A stretch of DNA of 12,527 bases, taken from the NCBI GenBank assembly GCA_030637245.1, contig DAOVVI010000009.1, positions 1-12,527 of the forward strand, given 5' to 3'. The notes beneath the pieces are model-generated. The model had not been told where the DNA came from and ran no database searches. It saw only the letters and a program-made list of their open reading frames with translations. Positions 7,599 to 12,527 of the stretch are shown here, piece by piece (the first letter of the stretch is position 1; each line of letters begins with the position of its first letter). The stretch comes from Cyclobacteriaceae bacterium. GTDB lineage: Bacteria > Bacteroidota > Bacteroidia > Cytophagales > Cyclobacteriaceae. Both the position numbers and the translations under genes were made by a program.

Positions 7599-7624
7599 CA
7601 GAGGATTTTACCTCTGTTTTTTTT
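7599..7624 (+). terminator. Intrinsic terminator after the 48-aa gene
   Basis: A perfect 6-base stem CAGAGG (7599-7604) / CCTCTG (7611-7616) with a 6-base loop is followed by eight T (7617-7624). Four A upstream (7594-7597) can extend pairing with the T-run, so it might also work in the reverse direction. It ends the small gene and possibly dnaG transcripts. Confidence 0.85.
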
Positions 7625-7672
7625 ATATTGCGTCAACAATTATTTAATCAAAAACTTTCTGCTTGCAATTTT

Positions 7673-7702
7673 GGTCCTGCTCAACGGCAGGACCTGTTTT
7701 TT
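7673..7702 (+). terminator. Second intrinsic terminator
   Basis: A perfect 8-base GC-rich stem GGTCCTGC (7673-7680) / GCAGGACC (7687-7694) with the loop TCAACG is followed by TG and six T. It is stronger than the first terminator 49 bases upstream and isolates the ABC/TolC pair from readthrough. The 48 bases between the two terminators hold no gene that I can see. Confidence 0.85.
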
Positions 7703-7720
7703 GTGTCCGTTTTCAGACAC
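7703..7720. promoter_or_regulatory. Inverted repeat, candidate activator site for the ABC/TolC pair
   Basis: GTGTCCG-TTTT-CAGACAC pairs at six of seven positions around a TTTT centre. It lies about 100 bases upstream of the sigma-54-like promoter at 7801, a fitting distance for an NtrC-type enhancer-binding protein. I recall related TGTCCG/CGGACA palindromes before ABC efflux genes in Cytophagales, but cannot verify this here. It follows the terminator T-tract directly, so it could also be a second RNA hairpin. Confidence 0.4.
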
Positions 7721-7800
7721 CCCTTAGTCATAAACGAACATGGCGAATTTTCAATTCAAGTTAAAAACCTCCTAATTCTTCATTTTTAGCTGTTTTATTT

Positions 7801-7817
7801 TGGCATACTTATTGGCT
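7801..7817 (+). promoter_or_regulatory. Sigma-54-like promoter before the ABC ATPase
   Basis: TGGCATACTTATTGGCT resembles the -24/-12 consensus TGGCAC-N5-TTGCA. The TGGCA block and TTG are in register, but the -12 C is replaced by G, or alternatively the GC is one base too far. Transcription would start near 7827, about 25 bases before the ABC ATPase ATG. No TAnnTTTG element is seen nearby. Confidence 0.4.
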
Positions 7818-7851
7818 AAGGTGATTTAAATTAATATTAGCTAGAATAATT

Positions 7852-8547
7852 ATGATAAAATTCAGAAGTATCGATAAGTATTATGAGAATAAATATCAAC
7901 GTTCATTTGTACTTAAAGATGTCTCACTAGATATTGAACAAGGCGAATTCGTCACCATTATGGGGCCAAGTGGAGCCGGCAAGTCAACAATTTTAAATAT
8001 TATTGGACTACTCGATGAGCCTTCAGAGGGTGCGTATTTTTTCATGGACGAACCTGTTCTCAAATTAAGAGAGCGAAAAAAATCCGAATTACACAAACAC
8101 CATATAGGATTTGTCTTTCAGGCATACCATCTGATAGATGAACTCACTGTCTATGAAAACATTGAAACTCCATTACTCTATAAAGGCATAAAATCGAAAG
8201 AGCGAAAGAGCATGGTGGCCGAGATGTTAGATCGATTTCAGATGGTGGCAAAAAAAGACTTATTTCCAGACCAGCTTTCCGGAGGCCAACAACAGCTTGT
8301 GGGTGTTGCCAGGGCAATAGTTGGCAAACCTAAATTACTATTAGCGGATGAACCGACCGGAAACTTACACTCCGAGCAAGGAGATGAAATAATGCGATTG
8401 TTTAAAAAACTTAATGAAGAGGGTATGACCATAATCCAGGTGACCCATTCAGAAAAGAATGCCCAGTATGGAGATCGAATTGTACGTTTAGTGGATGGTA
8501 TTATAAGAAGTGACACCAAAGCTGAGCAATTGGAAGCAGAGATATAG
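7852..8547 (+). CDS. ABC transporter ATP-binding protein, MacB/LolD type
   Basis: This is a 231-residue cytoplasmic ATPase subunit of an ABC transporter, of the group that drives MacB-, FtsX- and LolCDE-like permeases. It shows Walker A GPSGAGKST (38-46), the Q-loop VFQ ending at Gln90, the signature LSGGQ (142-146), Walker B LLLADEPTGNL (162-172) and the switch His199 in VTHS. The usual group sequence after the signature is QQRVAIARA; here it is QQLVGVARA, with Leu149 in place of Arg. All catalytic residues are present. Neither a permease nor a periplasmic adaptor is encoded beside it; a TolC-family gene follows after 16 bases, so the two are probably one operon and the permease may lie elsewhere. 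The substrate is unknown: efflux of a toxic compound or peptide and lipoprotein release are both possible. The upstream region suggests sigma-54 control. Confidence 0.93.
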   Translation: MIKFRSIDKYYENKYQRSFVLKDVSLDIEQGEFVTIMGPSGAGKSTILNIIGLLDEPSEGAYFFMDEPVLKLRERKKSELHKHHIGFVFQAYHLIDELTVYENIETPLLYKGIKSKERKSMVAEMLDRFQMVAKKDLFPDQLSGGQQQLVGVARAIVGKPKLLLADEPTGNLHSEQGDEIMRLFKKLNEEGMTIIQVTHSEKNAQYGDRIVRLVDGIIRSDTKAEQLEAEI

Positions 8548-8563
8548 AGAAACAATTTTTATT

Positions 8564-9880
8564 ATGAGGAATTTTTTTTTAATCTTCTTGACGTTAATTA
8601 CAATTTCACTGAATGGTCAGGATATGGATCTCACCTACGAAGAGGCTGTGAAAATTGCTCTGGAGCAAAATGTGGGTCTGCGGATGCAGGAAAACCAAAT
8701 GGATGTGATAAGGGCAGAAAAGGCGCAAAGCCGGGGTGAAATGGCTCCTTCCATTTCAGCTAATCTGAGGGGATATCGGGCTAACGGAAATACATTTCTT
8801 GAGCAAGAAGCGCGTACAATCAATACAACCAGTGACAACCTATCTGCTTCAGTAAATGCAAACCTGAATATTTTCAGTGGTTTTTCACAAATCAATCGAT
8901 TAAAATATGCTAATGCCAGTTATGAAGCTCAGCGAAAATTGATCGAACGCACTTCACAGGATGTGATATTTGAAGTAACCAACCAATTTCTCCAGGTATT
9001 ACTCGATATTGAATTATTAAAAATTGCTGAAGATAATTTAAAAACACAAGAGTTGCTTTTTAAGCAGATTGAAGCTATGGTGGAAGCCGGTAACAGGCCT
9101 AAATCAGATCAATATGACCAGCTAGCTGGGGTAAAAAACATGGAATTACTTGTACTACAGGGCAAAAATAATCTGAGCAATGATAAATCAATATTAGCCA
9201 TCACACTCCAGTTAGATCCAACAGTTCAACTCACTTTGACTGATCCTGCCTGGGATCTTGATGAGGTGAGGCTAACTGAATTTAACCTGGACGAGCTTTA
9301 TGAAATTTCATTGACAAACCGCCCTGACCTAAAGCAATTCCAGTTAACTGAAGTTGCCTCAGAAAAAGCCATCTCAATTTCAAAAGCTGAATTTGCCCCA
9401 AGCCTGTATGCTTTTTATGCTTTAGGTACCAGGTATAATGATCAAGCAATACGAAGTATAGATGCGCAGTTGACTACGGACAACAAAAACTCTGCCTATG
9501 GCCTTAATTTGAGTATCCCAATCTACTCAGGTTTGCGAAACAGGACTCAATATGTCCGTCAGAAAGTACAATTTGAAAACTCAAAAATTAATACTGAAAA
9601 TCTTAGAAAAACAATATTGACTGATGTTCGCCAGGCTTATCAAAACTTTCTAGACGTTCGTTCTGCTTATGACGTAAGTCTTGCCCAACACGAAGCCTCT
9701 GTTATGGCATTGAATGTACAAAAAGAAAAGTATTCCCTTGGAGTGGGAAGCCTCATCGAACTTACAAACTCAAATAACAATTATGTCTTTGCCGCATCAA
9801 AGCAGGCCCAGGCACAGCTCAATCTACTTTTTCAAAAAGTAATTCTGGATTATCATACCGGTATTTTGCAGGCTCAATAG
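8564..9880 (+). CDS. TolC-family outer membrane efflux protein
   Basis: This is an outer-membrane channel subunit for efflux or type I export (438 residues, usual for the family). The start chosen is ATG 8564, because it gives a clean signal peptide (MRNFFLIFLTLITISLNGQ); an upstream in-frame ATG at 8510 would overlap the ABC gene and spoil it. Two outer-membrane efflux repeats are visible: repeat one has LTYEEAVKIALEQN near the N-terminus and the beta-region LNIFSGFSQINRLKYA, and repeat two has LNLSIPIYSGLRNRTQYV. Both are followed by long alpha-helical stretches, ending in KYSLGVGSLIELTNSNNNYV and AQAQLNLLFQKVILDY. The gene starts 16 bases after the ABC ATPase. A run of nine T (8572-8580) lies in the signal-peptide codons. 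Its partner adaptor is not in the window. Confidence 0.95.
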   Translation: MRNFFLIFLTLITISLNGQDMDLTYEEAVKIALEQNVGLRMQENQMDVIRAEKAQSRGEMAPSISANLRGYRANGNTFLEQEARTINTTSDNLSASVNANLNIFSGFSQINRLKYANASYEAQRKLIERTSQDVIFEVTNQFLQVLLDIELLKIAEDNLKTQELLFKQIEAMVEAGNRPKSDQYDQLAGVKNMELLVLQGKNNLSNDKSILAITLQLDPTVQLTLTDPAWDLDEVRLTEFNLDELYEISLTNRPDLKQFQLTEVASEKAISISKAEFAPSLYAFYALGTRYNDQAIRSIDAQLTTDNKNSAYGLNLSIPIYSGLRNRTQYVRQKVQFENSKINTENLRKTILTDVRQAYQNFLDVRSAYDVSLAQHEASVMALNVQKEKYSLGVGSLIELTNSNNNYVFAASKQAQAQLNLLFQKVILDYHTGILQAQ

Positions 9881-9978
9881 AGTTTTTCATTCTTACATGT
9901 TAATTCTGATATTCACGATTTATTGGCAGTGAATTTTCACCTGTATATATCTTTTACGATTGCCGACGATCAATAGCT

Positions 9979-10031
9979 TCTGGCAGCAAGTCATTTCAGT
10001 TAATTGCAGGCAACTGTGAAATCCTGCCAGA
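9979..10031. other. Long imperfect hairpin between tolC-like and cyclase genes
   Basis: TCTGGCAG (9979-9986) is perfectly complementary to CTGCCAGA (10024-10031). Inside, ATTTC (9993-9997) pairs with GAAAT (10018-10022) and AGTT (9998-10001) with AACT (10012-10015), giving about 17 base pairs with an asymmetric internal loop and a 2-base bulge. No T-tract follows on either strand. It may be a 3' UTR structure, a small RNA or a protein-binding site. Otherwise the 248-base gap holds only the promoter at 10071. Confidence 0.45.
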
Positions 10032-10070
10032 CTCCGGCTTAAATATGTAGTTCTTAATAATTTTTAAAAT

Positions 10071-10078
10071 TACTTTTG
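10071..10078 (+). promoter_or_regulatory. Candidate promoter of the cyclase gene (-7 element)
   Basis: TACTTTTG matches TAnnTTTG exactly and lies 50 bases before the cyclase ATG, so a leader of about 45 bases is predicted. No clear -33 TTTG is visible upstream. Confidence 0.45.
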
Positions 10079-10128
10079 AGTGTTCGTCCTATAGTTTAAT
10101 TTCATGCCGGTTTGGTGAATATAAAAGA

Positions 10129-11925
10129 ATGAAAAATCTTCAAAATTTATATAATATAATTTTTGGAAACCTGATCCTCATAATCCTCATTGCTTCCGCA
10201 GTTACACTAATTACAATGTATAATAACCTGTCATCGACAGTTCAGGACATGTCGAAAGTCATGATTCAGGATCGCCTTGATCTTACTAAAAAAGAGCTGG
10301 ATATTATTTTCCAACCGATTAACCAAAGGGTAGAAACTGTACGGGAAAGAGGAAAGAAAGGATTATTCAGAGATATTCAGGACATACAGATGTTAAACGA
10401 TATTTTCATTCCTCTATTAAAAAGTTCTCCTTCTATTTCATCGATGATGATTGCCAATGAACTGGGTGATGAATATATGTTATTGCAAACAGACAGTCTT
10501 TGGATTACTCGAATTACAGAAAAAGGCAGCAAACATAAAGCCCCAATAGAATATTACTGGAATGAAAATTCAATAGGCGAAGATCTTTTAACCGGACAAA
10601 AAATGCGCACAACTGCATACGATCCACGAACAAGGCCATGGTATAAACTTGCGATGGAAAATCAAAGCAATTCAATTTCTAATTGGACTTCTCCCTATAC
10701 ATTTTTCACGACCAAACAACCGGGAATAACAGTTTCCACAAAATGGTATGACCCTAAATCAAAACAATATTTTTTGATTGGAATGGATGTGTTGATTTCT
10801 GATCTGTCAAACTTTACTACGACTATTGATATAACTGAAAATGGGAAAATATTTATTTTGTCAGACAGTGCATTAGTAATTGGCTTACCTAAAGATGAAC
10901 GATTTGCTGATAAAAACGAAAGGAAGAAATATACTCTAAAAAGGCTCGTTGATCTCAATGTTCCTGTGCTTAATAAAGCCATCCAGGCTTTTAGAGAAAA
11001 AAATAACACAAATAAATATCTTTCCTTTCAATTTAAAGATGAAATCTGGTGGGCAGGTGTACAAGAGTACGAGCTAAGCCCAAAAAATACACTAATAATT
11101 GGAGCTGTAGTTCCCGAAACGGATTTTTCTCATGAGATCGAAGACACTCGACGCTTGCTTCTCGGTGGATTTGTGATGATATTTTTGTTCTTTGTCATTA
11201 TTCTTTATTCTTTTCTTCAGATGAAAAGAGCAAACAAAATAATCGCAACAGAAAAAGATAAAAATGAGCAATTGCTTTTGAATACATTACCAATCAAAGT
11301 AGTAAGCGACCTCAAAGAAAGTGGAAAATCGGATCCTCAAAAATTTGAGAACGTCACAGTTTATTTCTCCGATATTGTAGGATTTACTCAAATTTCATCA
11401 TCACTGGATCCAAAAGAACTCATTCAGGAGCTGAATGATATTTATTCAGCTTTTGATGAAATAATGATAAAATATGATTGCGAAAGAATAAAGACTATTG
11501 GAGACGCCTATCTGGCAGTTTGTGGTATGCCGCAGAAAAATGATCGCCATGCCGAAATGATGCTCCGGGCTTCATTGGAGGTAATGCAATTTATTGAAAA
11601 AAGAAACATTACGTCACAATTAGAATGGAAAATGAGAATTGGATTGCATTCTGGTAATGTGGTCGGCGGAATTGTCGGCGTTAAAAAATATCTGTATGAC
11701 GTATTTGGCGATACCATTAATACGGCTTCGAGAATGGAGAGTAATTCAGCACCTATGCGGGTAAATATTTCTGAAGAAACCTATCGTTTTGTAAAAGACT
11801 CAGATTTTATAAAATCAAATCATATCACATTTGAAAGGCGTACCCCCATCCAGGTTAAAGGAAAAGGGGCAATGATAATGTATTTTGTATCACGTCCAGG
11901 TAGAAGTCCAGTCAACGATTTTTAA
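10129..11925 (+). CDS. Membrane-bound class III adenylate cyclase with dCache sensor
   Basis: This 598-residue inner-membrane signalling enzyme probably makes cAMP from ATP in response to an extracytoplasmic ligand. It has a first membrane helix (about 10-32), a periplasmic double-Cache domain (about 36-335) with YDPRTRPWYKLA (164-175), a second membrane helix (about 342-364), a short linker helix, and a class III cyclase domain (about 402-590). The metal-binding aspartates are Asp415 in YFSDIVGFT and Asp459 in IKTIGDAY. The base-selecting pair is Lys455 and Asp524 (YDVFGDT), the adenylate cyclase combination; guanylate cyclases have Glu and Cys. Asn531 and Arg535 in NTASRM complete the site, so a homodimer should have two active sites. 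The gene looks monocistronic with its own promoter. The ligand is unknown. The cyclase assignment is firm; ATP specificity is a residue-based prediction. Confidence 0.93.
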   Translation: MKNLQNLYNIIFGNLILIILIASAVTLITMYNNLSSTVQDMSKVMIQDRLDLTKKELDIIFQPINQRVETVRERGKKGLFRDIQDIQMLNDIFIPLLKSSPSISSMMIANELGDEYMLLQTDSLWITRITEKGSKHKAPIEYYWNENSIGEDLLTGQKMRTTAYDPRTRPWYKLAMENQSNSISNWTSPYTFFTTKQPGITVSTKWYDPKSKQYFLIGMDVLISDLSNFTTTIDITENGKIFILSDSALVIGLPKDERFADKNERKKYTLKRLVDLNVPVLNKAIQAFREKNNTNKYLSFQFKDEIWWAGVQEYELSPKNTLIIGAVVPETDFSHEIEDTRRLLLGGFVMIFLFFVIILYSFLQMKRANKIIATEKDKNEQLLLNTLPIKVVSDLKESGKSDPQKFENVTVYFSDIVGFTQISSSLDPKELIQELNDIYSAFDEIMIKYDCERIKTIGDAYLAVCGMPQKNDRHAEMMLRASLEVMQFIEKRNITSQLEWKMRIGLHSGNVVGGIVGVKKYLYDVFGDTINTASRMESNSAPMRVNISEETYRFVKDSDFIKSNHITFERRTPIQVKGKGAMIMYFVSRPGRSPVNDF

Positions 11926-11956
11926 ATCTTCAGAATATATTATCATATTAAATTGC

Positions 11957-11964
11957 TACCTTTG
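11957..11964 (+). promoter_or_regulatory. rpsA promoter (-7 element)
   Basis: TACCTTTG matches TAnnTTTG exactly, and its extended form TACCTTTGCAG is, from memory, typical of strong promoters of translation genes in Bacteroidota. It begins 31 bases after the cyclase stop. Transcription would start near 11968-11971, giving rpsA a leader of about 105 bases. A clear -33 element is not seen. Confidence 0.65.
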
Positions 11965-11968
11965 CAGT

Positions 11969-12002
11969 CCGTTTGAGTAAACGGGTCCCGATAGCCATCG
12001 GG
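11969..12002 (+). promoter_or_regulatory. Tandem hairpins in the rpsA leader
   Basis: There are two perfect 6-base stems with 4-base loops, two bases apart: CCGTTT-GAGT-AAACGG (11969-11984) and CCCGAT-AGCC-ATCGGG (11987-12002). No T-tract follows, so they are not simple terminators. They sit at the very start of the predicted rpsA transcript; the first stem could be partly upstream of the start site. They may stabilise the mRNA or serve in feedback control by S1. The second stem resembles a CCCGATAGC-type palindrome that I recall as common between Bacteroidota genes, so it might be a dispersed repeat instead. Confidence 0.5.
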
Positions 12003-12045
12003 ATGATGGTTTAATAAGTTAAAATTCATCTTTCCACCCCGGGGA

Positions 12046-12078
12046 ATGGTGAGTATCGAATGGGGAAAAATAGCATGA
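12046..12078 (+). CDS. Possible 10-codon leader peptide overlapping rpsA start
   Basis: ATG at 12046 opens a frame MVSIEWGKIA that stops at TGA 12076-12078, overlapping the rpsA ATG (12075) in ATGA. This is the classic geometry of translational coupling. No ribosome-binding sequence is evident before it, and a frame this short may be chance. Conservation in relatives would decide. Confidence 0.25.
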   Translation: MVSIEWGKIA

Positions 12079-12527
12079 GTAATTCAAAAGAAGAAATTAA
12101 AAAAGAAGAGCCTCAGGTAGAGGCAGCAGTACAGGACACTCCAAAAGCTGATGCAAAAGAAGTTGCTGTTGAGGAAAGTGAAAAAGAGAAAGAGACTCCT
12201 GTAACTGAGGAAAAAGCTGAAGCGCCGGAAGCCATTGAAGAAAAGGCAGAAGAACCTGAAGCTAAAACTGAAGAACATGAAGCTAAAACTGAGGAACCTG
12301 AAGCTAAAACTGAAGAGCCTGAAGCTAAAACTGAAATTCCTGAGATTAAAAAAGAAGAAAAAACAAAAAAAGCTGCCGAAGCAAAAGATGAATTTAATTG
12401 GGATGATCTCGATTCTAAAAGTTTCGGTGAAGAATACTCTGAAGAAGAAAGAAAAAAATTGGAAGCCCTCATTGAAGGCACGTTAACTACGGTAAATGAA
12501 AAAGAGGTTGTTGAAGGTCTTGTCGTA
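12075..12527 (+). CDS. rpsA: 30S ribosomal protein S1, N-terminal part (partial)
   Basis: The 151 codons present run off the window end. S1 binds mRNA on the 30S subunit and helps start translation, which matters in Bacteroidota where Shine-Dalgarno sequences are largely absent. Recognition rests on residues about 107-151: FNWDDLDSKSFGEEYSEEER, then KKLEALIEGTLTTVNEKEVVEGLVV, which matches the start of the first S1 (OB-fold) domain in this phylum. Before it lies an unusually long, low-complexity extension of about 105 residues made almost only of Glu, Lys, Ala, Thr, Pro and Val, including four seven-residue repeats; it is probably disordered. The start ATG at 12075 is the first that gives this frame, preceded by an A-rich stretch (GGGGAAAAATAGC). 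The promoter and hairpins upstream suggest a regulated leader. Confidence 0.9.
   Translation, partial: MSNSKEEIKKEEPQVEAAVQDTPKADAKEVAVEESEKEKETPVTEEKAEAPEAIEEKAEEPEAKTEEHEAKTEEPEAKTEEPEAKTEIPEIKKEEKTKKAAEAKDEFNWDDLDSKSFGEEYSEEERKKLEALIEGTLTTVNEKEVVEGLVV
12249..12353 (+). repeat. Tandem 21-base repeat inside rpsA
   Basis: There are four in-frame copies of a 21-base unit at 12249, 12270, 12291 and 12312, encoding EEPEAKT, EEHEAKT, EEPEAKT and EEPEAKT (residues 59-86). A degenerate fifth copy, EIPEIKK, ends at 12353. The copies differ at only one or two bases each, mostly GAA/GAG changes and one CCT to CAT. Such repeats can change copy number by replication slippage without breaking the frame. 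Confidence 0.9.

Noticed and set aside
7739..7774. Eleven-codon frame beginning MANFQFKLKTS
   Set aside because: Too short, in the control region before the ABC gene, with no start signal or conserved feature.
8510..8563. Upstream ATG (8510) that would extend the TolC-like protein by 18 residues
   Set aside because: It lies inside the ABC ATPase gene and places charged residues before an otherwise clean signal peptide; the start at 8564 is better.
12113..12481. Minus-strand frame of 122 residues, rich in Ser and Ala
   Set aside because: It is the reverse image of the Glu/Lys/Ala-rich repeats of rpsA; the repetitive composition keeps the opposite frame open.
1..12527. Mobile elements, prophage, CRISPR array, tRNA or rRNA genes, defence or toxin-antitoxin systems
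   Set aside because: No transposase, integrase, repeat-spacer pattern, target-site duplication or tRNA-like fold was seen on reading both strands; gene content is ordinary core chromosome.

Overview
The window looks like core chromosome of a member of the Bacteroidota, most likely of the order Cytophagales. The support is: a secreted protease with a type IX secretion (Por) C-terminal sorting domain; a DnaG whose zinc-ribbon cysteines are gone; an Mrp ATPase lacking the CxxC pair; several TAnnTTTG-type -7 promoter elements; and no clear Shine-Dalgarno sequences. Base composition is AT-rich and looks even throughout. I see no insertion sequence, prophage, tRNA, rRNA or CRISPR array. Species cannot be told from the sequence.

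Bases 1-5037 are read on the minus strand. In transcription order they hold mrp and a NifU-like Fe-S protein as a tight pair (5037-3637), a 733-residue secreted M43-type zinc metalloprotease (3561-1360), D-alanine--D-alanine ligase (1246-167), and the first 28 codons of a membrane-anchored protein, probably the PASTA-domain protein that often follows ddl in this phylum (86-1). From 5323 onward everything is on the plus strand: dnaG (TTG start), a 48-codon unknown small gene, two intrinsic terminators, a control region with an inverted repeat and a sigma-54-like promoter, an ABC ATPase followed 16 bases later by a TolC-family outer-membrane protein, a membrane-bound class III nucleotide cyclase with a dCache sensor, and the 5' part of rpsA (ribosomal protein S1), which runs off the end.

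Functionally these are separate modules: Fe-S cluster delivery (mrp and nfu), peptidoglycan precursor synthesis (ddl and the PASTA partner), replication priming (dnaG), an efflux or envelope transport pair that lacks its permease and adaptor, a cAMP signalling enzyme, and translation (rpsA). I found no clear novel multi-gene system. The most interesting unexplained signals are regulatory and structural: the rpsA leader (exact Bacteroidota promoter, two tandem perfect hairpins, and a 10-codon upstream reading frame overlapping the rpsA start by ATGA); the sigma-54-like control region of the ABC/TolC pair; a long imperfect hairpin between tolC and the cyclase gene; the small gene after dnaG; and the methionine-to-leucine change in the Met-turn of the secreted protease.
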